A model generated the notes under the pieces. It had not been told where the DNA came from and searched no databases. It saw nothing but the letters and a program-made list of their open reading frames with translations. A program made the translations under genes and the position numbers. Shown here piece by piece: positions 24,642 to 33,624 of a stretch of DNA of 64,000 nucleotides; position 1 is the first letter of the stretch; the number at the start of each line of letters is the position of its first letter. Origin of the DNA: Oceanobacillus sp. FSL K6-2867 (GTDB taxonomy: Bacteria; Bacillota; Bacilli; Bacillales; Amphibacillaceae); contig NZ_CP150144.1 in the NCBI RefSeq assembly GCF_037963145.1, positions 4,092,001 through 4,156,000 on the forward strand, given 5' to 3'.

Positions 24642-26243
24642 ATGACAGATAACGATTTTAAACTAATGCTTGAATATTTACAGAAACATTTTTCAAATTT
24701 AGAAATAGAAGAAATATTAAATACATACGAGCCCTTTGGCAAAAATGGTATTCGTAAAATGTTAAGTGAAATTGATATGGAATATTTTGCAAGGGCATAT
24801 TTCCCGAAATACTTTAATAAACCAATGTCAAAGTTTCATAAAAGTTTAATCGATGCTATTGACGACCTAATCAAGAATGAAGGTAAAAGATTAGTTATTG
24901 GTTGCCCCAGAGGGAATGGGAAAAGTACCATATCAAGTTTTCTCTCACCTCTGTATATATTGCTTTTTAAAAAATTACAATTCCTTTTAATCGTATCAGC
25001 AACAGAAGAAACTGGCATCCCATTTTTACAAATGATTAAAGATGAAATAGTTTCAAATGATGCTATTATAGAGGATTTTGGAAAACTTAAATCAAGTGAA
25101 AAATGGGCATCAAATGAGATATGGCTAAATAATGATACAGCTTGTATGGTACGTGGTATTAACGGTTCAATCCGTGGGATTCGTTATAAATCAAGGCGTG
25201 TTGACATGGTGCTATGCGATGACTTAATTAAGGATGATGTAGCAGAATCTGAAACAGCCAGAGATAAATTGGCTGATACATATAAATCAGCATTATTAAA
25301 TAGTGGTGATGAAAACACCCGTGTTTGTGTAGTTGGAACAACCGTACATCAAGAAGATTTAATGTCAGAGTTATTGTCACCAGAAACAACAGGATATAAG
25401 CAATTATTCTTTCAAGCTATAATTTCATGGGCTAATAAAACTTATTTATGGGAAGAATGGCGCAAACTTTATACCTCATTAGAGGATACAAATAGAGAAG
25501 ATACTGCTTATCAATTTTATCTTGATAATAAAGATGAAATGTTAAAAGGTGCAAAAGTATTATGGGAAGAAAAATATGATTACTACTATTTAATGAAAAA
25601 GTTAGTGGATGATGGGGAGTCTGCATTCTACAAAGACCAAATGTGTAAACCGAAATCTTTAAATGAATATGTTTTCCAAAATATTCAATATTGGGATAAA
25701 CTTCCTTCTTTGAATGAATGTAGTTTGGTTATGTTTTGCGACCCTGCACTTGGAAAAGGTGCTAAACAAGGTAAAGGGGATTTCAGTGCAATCACTATAT
25801 TAGCAAAGCACAAGGAAACTGGCTATTTATATGTTGTCGATGGTATCAGTCAACGAATGCCAGTAAATGAATTTATTGAATTAATCATTAAAAAAGCAAA
25901 GCAATATGAATCACTTGAAACGATTGGATTTGAATCAGTTTTGTTTCAAGAAAACGTGGCTGATATTTTAAAAGAGCGATTATTAAAAGAAGAGTTATAT
26001 CATATTCGGTTATTACCAATAAAGCCAAGAACAAATAAGCATGTAAGAATACTTAATATTCAGCCAGATATTGTGAATGGTGTTATTAAATTTAATCGTG
26101 ATTCTTCAACTTACAATACTCAAATTAAGGATTATAACGGTAAAGGGCATGATGATGCACCAGATAGTTTACAGGGTGCTTGGCAATTATTAAAGAAGCG
26201 TAAGAAGAAAAGGCGTGTAGTAAGCAAGCCACAAGGACTATAG
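24642..26243 (+). CDS. phage terminase large subunit
   Basis: 533 residues. The ATPase domain has Walker A VIGCPRGNGKSTISS near residue 90 and Walker B VDMVLCDDLIKDD near 190. The RNase H-like nuclease domain has VMFCDPALGKGAKQGKGDFS near 365 and GHDDAPDSLQGAWQ near 510. It packages DNA through the portal using ATP and cuts concatemers. ATG follows GGAGGTGG. It starts the structural operon, and the portal begins 16 bp after its stop. Confidence 0.93.
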   Translation: MTDNDFKLMLEYLQKHFSNLEIEEILNTYEPFGKNGIRKMLSEIDMEYFARAYFPKYFNKPMSKFHKSLIDAIDDLIKNEGKRLVIGCPRGNGKSTISSFLSPLYILLFKKLQFLLIVSATEETGIPFLQMIKDEIVSNDAIIEDFGKLKSSEKWASNEIWLNNDTACMVRGINGSIRGIRYKSRRVDMVLCDDLIKDDVAESETARDKLADTYKSALLNSGDENTRVCVVGTTVHQEDLMSELLSPETTGYKQLFFQAIISWANKTYLWEEWRKLYTSLEDTNREDTAYQFYLDNKDEMLKGAKVLWEEKYDYYYLMKKLVDDGESAFYKDQMCKPKSLNEYVFQNIQYWDKLPSLNECSLVMFCDPALGKGAKQGKGDFSAITILAKHKETGYLYVVDGISQRMPVNEFIELIIKKAKQYESLETIGFESVLFQENVADILKERLLKEELYHIRLLPIKPRTNKHVRILNIQPDIVNGVIKFNRDSSTYNTQIKDYNGKGHDDAPDSLQGAWQLLKKRKKKRRVVSKPQGL

Positions 26244-26259
26244 AAGGGAGGAAACACAT

Positions 26260-27663
26260 TTGGATTTTAAAAGCAAAAGACATATTCAGTATAAAGAGTA
26301 TGAAGATATGTATAACAATTATGAAACTGATTATAGTCAAATTAGGAAGTTAGATACTTCATTTGAGCATCCATATCTACCATTGGCATTACCTAGAGAA
26401 GTTTCACAACTGTATTCTGATTTGGCATTCGGTAATCCAATTAATGCTACAACAAAAAGCAATAAAAAGGCAGATGAAGCCATTGATGAGATTATTGAGG
26501 ATAATGAATTGAATGTTCAATTGTCAGAAGCAAGTTTATCACAATCATATAAAGGTGGAATTCTTGCTAAGAATTTTTTAGATAATGGAAAATCAAAAAT
26601 CACTTTTGTTGAAGTGGATTACTATTTTCCAACAGTTTCACCTACAGATAAAAGAAAGTTATTATCAGAAACAATTGCAATTCCATTTAATGAAGGAAAT
26701 AAAAGATATTTACACACTGAAACCTATGAACAAAGGGAAGATGGCTATTATTGGTGTATTACTCAAGTATTTAATTATACGAATGATAAACAAGGTAAAG
26801 AAATATCCGAGCCAACAGAAGTTAATACCAGATTAACTCAATCACCTTTAACTTATATCCCTTTCACCAGAAGCGGTTCTAGTTTTTGGGGTGATAGCCT
26901 ATATACAGGACTTACACCATTATTCGATGAATTGAATCATAGGGTTACACAAATTAGTAATGTATTGGATATTCATTCAGACCCTGCAATGTATGCAACA
27001 TCTTCATTGTTTGATGATGATGGAAACCTAAACAGAAAAGGGAATAAAGTTTATGAAGTGTTTGAAGATGGAGAAGGCAGTATTAAATCTCCAATGGGTT
27101 ATGTAACTTGGGATGCGAAACTAGATGCAAACTTTAAATTTATTGAGGATATTGTTTACAAAACATTGCATTATGTTTCACCTTTAGCACCCAGTTTGTT
27201 TGGTCTTGATTCCGCCTCTCAGAGTTCAGGACGTGCCATCTTATTAAAATCATGGCGTACACAATGCAAAATTACAAGGTCTTATCAGTATTGGAGACCT
27301 GCTTTAAAGAAGATATTATATATCGCTCAACAATTACAAGTAGTAAGCGGTGAAAAGTCATATACACCAGAAATTCCTAATGTGGAATTAAGCATCAATA
27401 TGCCTGTTGACTTACTTGAAAATGCACAAGCAGAGCAATTAAAAGTAGATGCAGGATTGAGCAGTAAGAAATCTGCAATTGCTAGATTAAATCCTCATAT
27501 GACATCTAAAGAAGTTGAAGAAGAATTTGAAGAAATTCTAAATGAACAGGCAGAAACAAACAATCAAACTTTCATGGGTAGTATGCAGGGTTTTAATGAG
27601 CCATTAGCAAATACCAATAATAATGACATAGTAGATAATGGTGATGCTGATGACATTGAATGA
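26260..27663 (+). CDS. phage portal protein
   Basis: 467 residues from a TTG start behind GAAGGGAGG. Position directly after terminase, length, and motifs such as ISNVLDIHSDPAMYATSSLF, PLAPSLFGLDSASQSSGRAI and an acidic, Gln/Asn-rich C-terminus fit the SPP1 gp6-like portal family. It would form the dodecameric ring at one capsid vertex. Its end overlaps the next gene by 14 bp, so coupled translation is likely. Confidence 0.85.
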   Translation: MDFKSKRHIQYKEYEDMYNNYETDYSQIRKLDTSFEHPYLPLALPREVSQLYSDLAFGNPINATTKSNKKADEAIDEIIEDNELNVQLSEASLSQSYKGGILAKNFLDNGKSKITFVEVDYYFPTVSPTDKRKLLSETIAIPFNEGNKRYLHTETYEQREDGYYWCITQVFNYTNDKQGKEISEPTEVNTRLTQSPLTYIPFTRSGSSFWGDSLYTGLTPLFDELNHRVTQISNVLDIHSDPAMYATSSLFDDDGNLNRKGNKVYEVFEDGEGSIKSPMGYVTWDAKLDANFKFIEDIVYKTLHYVSPLAPSLFGLDSASQSSGRAILLKSWRTQCKITRSYQYWRPALKKILYIAQQLQVVSGEKSYTPEIPNVELSINMPVDLLENAQAEQLKVDAGLSSKKSAIARLNPHMTSKEVEEEFEEILNEQAETNNQTFMGSMQGFNEPLANTNNNDIVDNGDADDIE

Positions 27664-28567
27664 TTTGGATGAAGCAGCAGATGAATTGGTTAAAGAATAT
27701 CAAAGGGTTTATCTATATTTGGTAAAAAGGTTAGAATACCAGATTAATAATGGCTTGTCTGAAAATCAAGCAAGGTCAATATTACGTGAAATTCAATTAG
27801 AGTTACAGCGATTAGATGAGGTAGCCTATAAATGGTCTTATGAGGTACTTCCAGAGTATTATTACTTAGCATTATCAAATATTGATGCTGAAACAGCGTT
27901 ACTTACAAATGTTAATGTCATTGGTGGTAGTTTAGTTGTCATGCATAAGAAGGCTATAGAGGTGGCTTCCAATTCGTTGTATTTGGACATGGCAAAGAAC
28001 ACTCAATTCATGAGTGAAGAAGCTAAGAAAATAATTAGAAACAATGGAAAAGAAATCTTCAATAGGCAAGTTATTTCTGGTGAAAGTCAGCGTAGGACTA
28101 AAAGGGATTTAAGAGATGCATTAAGGGAAAATGGTGTTGCTTCATTTATCGATGCTCTAAAAAGAGAATGGAAAATTGATAAGTATGCTTCAATGGCAGT
28201 TAGAACTAAATCAAGATTGATATATAACCAAGGCTTGATAAATCGCTTGTTAGAGTATCGAGCGCAATATCCAACTAACCCTAACTTTGATTTGGTGCAA
28301 GTATCTAGTCATGGTAGCAAGTGTTGGTGTGGGTACTTTGAGAGAATGGTCTTTTCCATATCTGGAAACCATCCCGATTATCCAAGCATAAGTAGATTGC
28401 CTAATTTCAATTTAGGTTATATGTCCTTTCATCCATCGTGCAAGCATGTACTTAAACCTTTCATGCCAGAACTCAAAAAAGATAAAGGCAAGAAAGCGCC
28501 AAGCAATCTATTAGACAAGTCAATTAAAGAAATGAACAAAATCCACTACCACAAAAATAAAAAGTAG
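27650..28567 (+). CDS. phage minor capsid protein (head morphogenesis)
   Basis: 305 residues from ATG 27650 (RBS GGTGAT within the portal gene). The helical N-terminal half is DEAADELVKEYQRVYLYLVK. The C-terminal part has a Cys/His pattern (SHGSKCWCGYFERMVFSISG, then MSFHPSCKHVLKPFMP) typical of the Phage_min_cap2 / gpF-like group encoded next to the portal. It is likely present in few copies at the portal vertex. A terminator hairpin overlaps its last codons. Confidence 0.8.
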   Translation: MTLNDLDEAADELVKEYQRVYLYLVKRLEYQINNGLSENQARSILREIQLELQRLDEVAYKWSYEVLPEYYYLALSNIDAETALLTNVNVIGGSLVVMHKKAIEVASNSLYLDMAKNTQFMSEEAKKIIRNNGKEIFNRQVISGESQRRTKRDLRDALRENGVASFIDALKREWKIDKYASMAVRTKSRLIYNQGLINRLLEYRAQYPTNPNFDLVQVSSHGSKCWCGYFERMVFSISGNHPDYPSISRLPNFNLGYMSFHPSCKHVLKPFMPELKKDKGKKAPSNLLDKSIKEMNKIHYHKNKK

Positions 28568-28577
28568 TGTTTTTTTA
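28544..28577 (+). terminator. terminator inside the structural operon
   Basis: CACTAC/GTAGTG stem followed by TTTTTTTA, overlapping the end of the minor capsid gene. It would limit read-through to the scaffold and capsid genes unless a second promoter lies in 28578-28671. Confidence 0.65.
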
Positions 28578-28671
28578 TGTCCAAAACTTACTATGAATGA
28601 CAATAAAAGCTTAGTTCGTATTAAAAATAATCGTGACAAAACACGTTTAAAAATGAGAAGGAGTTTTTTGA

Positions 28672-29226
28672 ATGAATTTACAAGATATGTTTCAAGTATT
28701 TTATGATGCAGATACAGGCAACGGTGGCACAGGTGAAGGTACAGATAATCAAGATGATAAGGGAACAGGTGCAGACCCGAACAATACTGAAAAGACAATC
28801 CCTTACGAGAGATTTAAAACTGTAAATGACAACTACAAAGAAGTCAAAAAGCAATTAGATGCACTTGTAAAACAGCAAGAACAGGTGGAACTAGAAACCA
28901 AAGAAAAACAAGGTGAATTTGAAACTTTATACAATGAATTAAAAGAAAAGCATGAGCCTATTTCAAATGAATTTCAATTGTACAAAGACACATTTCAAGA
29001 AATTCTAAAAGCGAAGCTTGAAACAGTACCAGAAAATATGCGTGATTTAATCCCTCAAGGCAATGAATTAGAGCAATTAAAATGGATTGAAAATGCAACA
29101 GCCAAAGGATTATTCAATAAAGGTAATCCACAGTCATTTGGTAATGGTGGTACTAATCCAGATACATCAAATGAAAATAAAACAAACAAAGGATTTTTAA
29201 AAGGCTTATCAAGATTCAACAAATAA
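28672..29226 (+). CDS. phage scaffolding protein
   Basis: 184 residues with a Gly/Thr/Asp-rich start (GNGGTGEGTDNQDDKGTGAD), a long coiled coil (RFKTVNDNYKEVKKQLDALV then KQQEQVELETKEKQGEFETL) and a disordered tail. Position before the major capsid gene and composition are typical of phage scaffolds, which template procapsid assembly. RBS AAGGAG before ATG. Confidence 0.75.
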   Translation: MNLQDMFQVFYDADTGNGGTGEGTDNQDDKGTGADPNNTEKTIPYERFKTVNDNYKEVKKQLDALVKQQEQVELETKEKQGEFETLYNELKEKHEPISNEFQLYKDTFQEILKAKLETVPENMRDLIPQGNELEQLKWIENATAKGLFNKGNPQSFGNGGTNPDTSNENKTNKGFLKGLSRFNK

Positions 29227-29303
29227 GCTTTTTTCGTGTGGGTAAATTTAAAAGCGCTTACACATGATTTACAAAAAACTAATTAAAGAAAAGGAAGATT
29301 TAA

Positions 29304-30167
29304 ATGACAATTTTAAGAACAAATTCAGAAGGTTTAATCCCTCAAGAGCAATCTCAAGAAATCGTGCAATCCGTTGTTAAAGGAAGTGCAGTTATGAGCT
29401 TATCACGTTTGGAGGAAATGACGACTTCTAAGAAAACTATTTCAGTTGCAGAAGGTGTAACAGCTTTTTATGCGGACGAAGCAGAAGCGATTGGAGTAGC
29501 AAATGATGCTAAATTCCGTCCAGTAGAGTTACAAGCTAAAAAACTAGCAGTAATCGTACCTTTCTCAAATGAATTTTTGGGAGAAAGCATTGTTGATGTT
29601 GTGGCAGAACTACAGACTCAAATCATTGAGCAGTTTCACAGAAAATTCGATGCAGAAGCATTAGCAGGTACTGTATACGCTAAAAACTTAATGGGTGTTA
29701 TCAATGCATCTGGTAATAAAGTTGCAGAAGGAGCTACAGCAGGTCAAGCACTTTATGAAGATGTAAGTGACGTAATGGCACTTGTTGAAGATGGTGGCTA
29801 TGATGTTAATGGCTTCATCACTCACTTTGGCTTCAAAAATCGTATTCGTAAAATGAAAGATTCAAATGGTAATGCAATGTACCTTCCAAAAGGTGTTGCA
29901 GGCGAGCAAGATGAATTTTACTCACAACCAATTGGATACTCTTTTGGTGTAGATAAAGCTACTACTCAACTTGTTACAGGTGATTTCTCTCATAGTGTTG
30001 TAGGTATTCAAGGTGAAATGCGTTTCAAATTGCTAGACCAAGCAACAGTAGGTGGAATTAACCTAGCTGAAAAAGATATGAGCGCTTTACGTGTAATTCT
30101 TCCAGTTGCTTATGTTATCACAAAAGACGATGCATTTGCTGCTTTAACTCCAAAGGCACAAGCATAA
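29304..30167 (+). CDS. major capsid protein (HK97 fold)
   Basis: 287 residues: QEIVQSVVKGSAVMSLSRLE at the start, then VTAFYADEAEAIGVANDAKF, KKLAVIVPFSNEFLGESIVD and EIIEQFHRKFDAEAL-type helix (here IIEQFHRKFDAEALAG). It ends with the A-domain strands AYVITKDDAFAALTP. This is a classical HK97-type capsid layout without a long delta domain, since a separate scaffold exists. RBS GGAAG. It is among the most GC-rich and codon-optimised genes of the element, as expected of a highly expressed product. Confidence 0.92.
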   Translation: MTILRTNSEGLIPQEQSQEIVQSVVKGSAVMSLSRLEEMTTSKKTISVAEGVTAFYADEAEAIGVANDAKFRPVELQAKKLAVIVPFSNEFLGESIVDVVAELQTQIIEQFHRKFDAEALAGTVYAKNLMGVINASGNKVAEGATAGQALYEDVSDVMALVEDGGYDVNGFITHFGFKNRIRKMKDSNGNAMYLPKGVAGEQDEFYSQPIGYSFGVDKATTQLVTGDFSHSVVGIQGEMRFKLLDQATVGGINLAEKDMSALRVILPVAYVITKDDAFAALTPKAQA

Positions 30168-30235
30168 TAAATAATTAAATGAAGGGGTGTCTTTATGGCA
30201 CTCCTATTTTAATGAATTTAATGGAGGTGAAGAGA

Positions 30236-30421
30236 TTGAAAGTAGTAAATAATGATGGGAAAGTGATTGAGGTTACTGAAAAGGCTTTTGAGGTTCTTTA
30301 TAAAGATAGAGGATTCAAGAAAGCTACTAAAAAGAAAACTTCACCAACTTCCAAAAAGGAATCTACAAAAACCGATTCACCAACAGAAAAGAAGGTGAAT
30401 GAAAATGATAGAAACGAATAA
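30236..30421 (+). CDS. small Lys-rich protein behind capsid gene
   Basis: 61 residues from TTG 30236, with RBS GGAGGTGAAG 4-12 bases upstream. The folded part is LKVVNNDGKVIEVTEKAFEV with LYKDRGFKKATK, followed by a Lys/Ser/Thr-rich tail. Similar short proteins between capsid and connector genes of siphoviruses often carry a lysine-rich disordered end. The N-terminal pattern (VxNxxGKVIEVTEKAFEVLYKDRGF) recalls head-decoration or connector-associated proteins. Function not assigned. Confidence 0.65.
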   Translation: MKVVNNDGKVIEVTEKAFEVLYKDRGFKKATKKKTSPTSKKESTKTDSPTEKKVNENDRNE

Positions 30422-30761
30422 AGCACATACATATCTGGAAAATCACCTATTCAATGAAAAATGGATTGATGCATTTGAAGAGAAACGACAATCTGCATTA
30501 AATACGGCAGAAAGTATTCTGCAAAGCCATTTCAATTTTCGTGATGGAGCAAAAGAAACTGATAATTATTTTCACGCTGTATGTGAGCAAGCTATTCATT
30601 TACTAAATTATGCGCCAGAACGCTATCAATTACAGCAAGAAGGCGTTGGGTATTATGCAGTAGATGGTATCACTTTTACCATGAAGAATAATCTAATCTC
30701 TCCCGTTGCTAGAGGATTCTTGAAATCTATCATTAAATTACGTGTAGGTGATGCAAAATGA
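30405..30761 (+). CDS. head-tail connector (adaptor) protein
   Basis: 118 residues from ATG 30405, overlapping the preceding gene. Helical protein: THAYLENH-type start (HTYLENHLFNEKWIDAFEEK), ALNTAESILQSHFNFRDGAK and CEQAIHLLNYAPERYQLQQE. Place (first after capsid) and helical layout match HK97 gp6/SPP1 gp15-like adaptors that bind the portal. It overlaps the next gene by 4 bp. Confidence 0.7.
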   Translation: MIETNKAHTYLENHLFNEKWIDAFEEKRQSALNTAESILQSHFNFRDGAKETDNYFHAVCEQAIHLLNYAPERYQLQQEGVGYYAVDGITFTMKNNLISPVARGFLKSIIKLRVGDAK

Positions 30762-31069
30762 TAGAACATCTATTACAACAAGATTGTGAGATTATTATTA
30801 TTCAAACTGATAGATATGGTGATGTCATTGAATCCGAACCTTTTAGTGTTAAGTGTCGAGCTACAGAATCATTTGAAATGGTAAGGAATAATGCAGGTAT
30901 AGAAGTAGTGTCATCTATTCGGTTTTGGTTTCCAAAAGACGTTGATATTGATGTTGATACACTGACTAAAAGAAGGATTAGATATGAGGGTAAGGATTAC
31001 ACGCCAATTTCTGTACGTAACAGGCGCGATACATATGGGCAATCCATATTCAAGGTGGTGAATGTCTAA
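30758..31069 (+). CDS. head closure (stopper) protein
   Basis: 103 residues, beta-rich: EHLLQQDCEIIIIQTDRYGD, then KCRATESFEMVRNNAGIEVV and RRIRYEGKDYTPISVRNRRD. Layout and gene order fit SPP1 gp16-like head-completion proteins. Its stop overlaps the next ATG (31069), which indicates tight translational coupling. Confidence 0.7.
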   Translation: MIEHLLQQDCEIIIIQTDRYGDVIESEPFSVKCRATESFEMVRNNAGIEVVSSIRFWFPKDVDIDVDTLTKRRIRYEGKDYTPISVRNRRDTYGQSIFKVVNV

Positions 31070-31443
31070 TGGCTAAAAATGAAATAAGTTTTTCACAACT
31101 AGCAAAGAAGTTTTCAAAAATGGCAGATGACGTTGAAGATGTTGCAGAACAAGCACTAAATGTTATTGCAGAAGATTTATTATCTGAATCAATTGACCTT
31201 GCACCTTTGGATGAGGGTGGACTTAGAGAGAATGGAAGTGTAGACCCTGCAACTAAAATTGGGGGTAAGATTGTTGCAAAAGTTGGATACGATAAAGAAT
31301 ATGCCTTGAGACGACATGAAGAATTTTATAATGCTCAAGTTGAAGGTACGGGACGTAAATATTTAGAGATACCAACTACACAAAATGCCCAAAAATATGT
31401 TAATTACCTAGCAGAAAAGATAGGGGATGCTATTGATGACTAA
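31069..31443 (+). CDS. HK97 gp10-like neck/tail-completion protein
   Basis: 124 residues: MAKNEISFSQLAKKFSKMAD, DVAEQ-type helix, then AEDLLSESIDLAPLDEGGLR and EYALRRHEEFYNAQ, ending EIPTTQNAQKYVNYLAEKIG. The helix, 'APLDEGGLR', 'YALRRHE' order is the signature of HK97 gp10 family proteins. It overlaps the next gene by 8 bp. Confidence 0.8.
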   Translation: MAKNEISFSQLAKKFSKMADDVEDVAEQALNVIAEDLLSESIDLAPLDEGGLRENGSVDPATKIGGKIVAKVGYDKEYALRRHEEFYNAQVEGTGRKYLEIPTTQNAQKYVNYLAEKIGDAIDD

Positions 31444-31945
31444 TGAAATCAGAATCCCTTTTGGGGCATGTGATGTTACATATGATGGGATAACTCTACC
31501 AACAATAGCAGATGAAGCAATATTCCAAGCTATCCCAACTTATTCACCTGTTTATGGTGGTGCAGGAAATACGATTCAAAAATATATCCTTGAAAGCTAT
31601 GAAGTTACCTTCACAGTATTAATAAATCATGAATCATATGAAACCTTAAAGCTACATTCACCAATCTTAAAGAATCATGTTAATGGGTTGTATGATGATG
31701 CTTCAAATGTTGATATGACAGGGAAAAGGTTAGTAGTTCATCCACATGGAACAGATTCAAAAGAGTTCGATTTGTGTATATGGGAGGCTTATATCTCACC
31801 AGAGAATGGATTCACAAGAACCTTTAAAAAAGAAGCAGATACATTTGAAATTAGATTTGTTGGTAAACCTTCTAACTTTTTGGCAGATATTAATTCCTAC
31901 TTCTTTATCGGTGATTGGTCAAAAGTGGGTGTGATTAATGAGTAA
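31436..31945 (+). CDS. tail-tube-like protein, paralogue of the major tail protein
   Basis: 169 residues from ATG 31436. Along its length it matches the major tail protein at 32348: CDVTYDGITLPTIADEAIFQ against ADVTVGGVKVGRQADAMVFS, NHESYETLKLHSPI against DEESYEHYKMALAG, VVHPHGTDSKEFDL against IIHPADLPESDKSF, FKKEADTFEIRFVG against YGKEVAGYEITFTG. It lies where a neck protein is expected, before the tail terminator-like gene. It may be a specialised tube or tail-completion ring. The duplication is seen directly; the role is inferred. Confidence 0.7.
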   Translation: MTNEIRIPFGACDVTYDGITLPTIADEAIFQAIPTYSPVYGGAGNTIQKYILESYEVTFTVLINHESYETLKLHSPILKNHVNGLYDDASNVDMTGKRLVVHPHGTDSKEFDLCIWEAYISPENGFTRTFKKEADTFEIRFVGKPSNFLADINSYFFIGDWSKVGVINE

Positions 31946-32324
31946 AATTCTATTAAATAGTGTGATTGATTTTATTGAATTAAATATTCTTTCACTCAAT
32001 GAAACAAATTTATTTGGAAATCATTATCCCAAGTCAATGACAGACACAATTGTATCTGTCATTGACTTGGGAGGACTTCCACCAAGTAAATATTCAGTTA
32101 CAAGAGAAAAGAAGATTGAAATTAAATTAAGGTCAAAAGGGTATGCCGAGGGTATTGAGCTAGGTAATAAAATATTTAACTTATTTCACTCTAAGGAGAA
32201 TTATTCTTTGGGTGATTTTTTTATTACAAGCAGTTATGCATCAACAGATTTAACTTATTTGTACCAAGATAGCAAAAACAGAAGAGAATTTTCATTGGAA
32301 TTAGTTTTCCAATATAAAAAATGA
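31938..32324 (+). CDS. tail terminator-like protein
   Basis: 128 residues: LNSVIDFIELNILSLNETNL, then DTIVSVIDLGGLPPSKYSVT, IELGNKIFNLFHSKENYSLG and an end FSLELVFQYKK. The alpha/beta layout with the N-terminal helix, central SVIDLGG strand and final beta strand fits minor capsid/tail terminator proteins encoded before the tube gene. It overlaps the preceding gene by 8 bp. Confidence 0.65.
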   Translation: MSKILLNSVIDFIELNILSLNETNLFGNHYPKSMTDTIVSVIDLGGLPPSKYSVTREKKIEIKLRSKGYAEGIELGNKIFNLFHSKENYSLGDFFITSSYASTDLTYLYQDSKNRREFSLELVFQYKK

Positions 32325-32347
32325 AATTAGAAAAAGGAATGATTTAA

Positions 32348-32854
32348 ATGGCAGAAGATATGAGATTGACAATCGGTATGGCTGACGTTACTGTTGGCGG
32401 TGTTAAAGTTGGGCGTCAAGCAGATGCAATGGTATTCTCAGCAGAACCTGTTTTACAAGAGGTAGACCTTTATTTAGCATATGCATATGACCGTATCATT
32501 GAAGGATGGACAGTTACAGCAACAATTGTTGTTGATGAAGAGAGCTATGAACATTATAAAATGGCTTTAGCAGGCGTTGAAGAGGATACAAACGGAAGTA
32601 TTACAGATGGAGTGGGAATGAAATCTTTAAGAAAAGAAGCTAAAGAACTTATTATTCATCCTGCTGATTTACCAGAATCAGATAAATCCTTTGATATCAC
32701 AATCTTTAAGGCAGTTCCGACAGGTGCAGTTGAGCGCACTTATGGCAAAGAGGTTGCAGGTTATGAGATTACATTCACAGGACTCCATCGAACAGGGAGC
32801 CCAAAAGAGAGTGGAAATTATTTTCGTATTGGCGAAGCACCTGCAACAACTTAA
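32348..32854 (+). CDS. major tail tube protein
   Basis: 168 residues: MRLTIGMADVTVGGVKVGRQ near the start, DRIIEGWTVTATIVVDEESY in the middle, VAGYEITFTGLHRTGSPKES near the end. Beta-rich, with an RBS (AAAAGGAATG). Gene order (tail terminator, this, chaperones, tape measure) identifies it as the tube subunit of a siphovirus tail. Its paralogue lies two genes upstream. Confidence 0.78.
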   Translation: MAEDMRLTIGMADVTVGGVKVGRQADAMVFSAEPVLQEVDLYLAYAYDRIIEGWTVTATIVVDEESYEHYKMALAGVEEDTNGSITDGVGMKSLRKEAKELIIHPADLPESDKSFDITIFKAVPTGAVERTYGKEVAGYEITFTGLHRTGSPKESGNYFRIGEAPATT

Positions 32855-32888
32855 TAGATAAATAAAAAATTAAAAGGGGTTTTATTAA

Positions 32889-33260
32889 ATGAAATCAAGT
32901 AAAAATATTCAAATCAATGGTCAAGAAGTTGAGATTAAAAAAATTCAGATTGGTAAATTTGCGGAACTAATGTTGGCGGTTGAAAAGTTGCCTTCTATTG
33001 TAACGGAAGTTGTTTCATTGGAAGAATTGGAAAACTTAAATACTGAATTAATTTTAACCAAGTTACCTACATTAATTGCAAATGCACAAGATGAAGTATT
33101 CAAGTTAGTATCGGTAGCAAGTGGTATTGAAAAGGTTGATGAATTAGGTTTTGAAGAGTTTATTGACGTTGTTACAGCAGTTATCGAATTAAACAATATT
33201 TCTGCAATCGTGAGTAAAGTAAAAAACTTGGGAAAGGTATTCAAAGCGAAGGTTCAGTAA
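32889..33260 (+). CDS. tail assembly chaperone, gpG-like
   Basis: 123 residues: MKSSKNIQINGQEVEIKKIQ, IGKFAELMLAVEKLPSI, then helices FKLVSVASGIEKVDELGFEE. It sits between the tail tube and tape measure genes, as lambda gpG does. Near its end at 33221-33227 is A AAA AAC in register (codons GTA AAA AAC), a classical slippery site. A -1 slip there leads into the frame of the next ORF without a stop. The product coats the tape measure during tail assembly. Confidence 0.8.
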   Translation: MKSSKNIQINGQEVEIKKIQIGKFAELMLAVEKLPSIVTEVVSLEELENLNTELILTKLPTLIANAQDEVFKLVSVASGIEKVDELGFEEFIDVVTAVIELNNISAIVSKVKNLGKVFKAKVQ

Positions 33261-33604
33261 ACCAAAACTTTGAAGAGCCAAAAACAAAGGAAGAAATTTA
33301 CATAGAAATGGAAGAGGAAATGTGTCATTTCTTTGCTTCCGAATATGGGTGGACTGATGACTATATTATGAAGAATGTTTACCTTGATAGATATTTTATA
33401 AGAAGAGAAATTATTGAAAAACATCAAAGACAAGAATATTTGAAACAAGCACATTTACAGATTTTACCTAACCTAGATAAGAAAGAAATCGATAAATTCT
33501 TTAAAGAGTTGACCGAAGAAGACAGACCTTCTTTAGTTGGTAAAGAAGTCAAAACAGACTTTGAAGCCCTCAAGAAGGCAAAAGAACAACAAAAATATAT
33601 GTAA
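33221..33604 (+). CDS. tail assembly chaperone extension (gpT-like, made by -1 frameshift)
   Basis: From the slippery heptamer the -1 frame reads KKLGKGIQSEGSVNQNFEEP, then EEIYIEMEEEMCHFFASEYG, and ends KKAKEQQKYM. Independent starts within it lack a good RBS; the ATG at 33308 has none. The G-GT arrangement is conserved in long-tailed phages: most ribosomes make gpG and a minority the G-T fusion (about 240 residues here). No strong downstream pseudoknot was evident by eye. Confidence 0.75.
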   Translation, partial: KKLGKGIQSEGSVNQNFEEPKTKEEIYIEMEEEMCHFFASEYGWTDDYIMKNVYLDRYFIRREIIEKHQRQEYLKQAHLQILPNLDKKEIDKFFKELTEEDRPSLVGKEVKTDFEALKKAKEQQKYM

Positions 33605-33624
33605 ATATAAAAATTAAATTTGAA

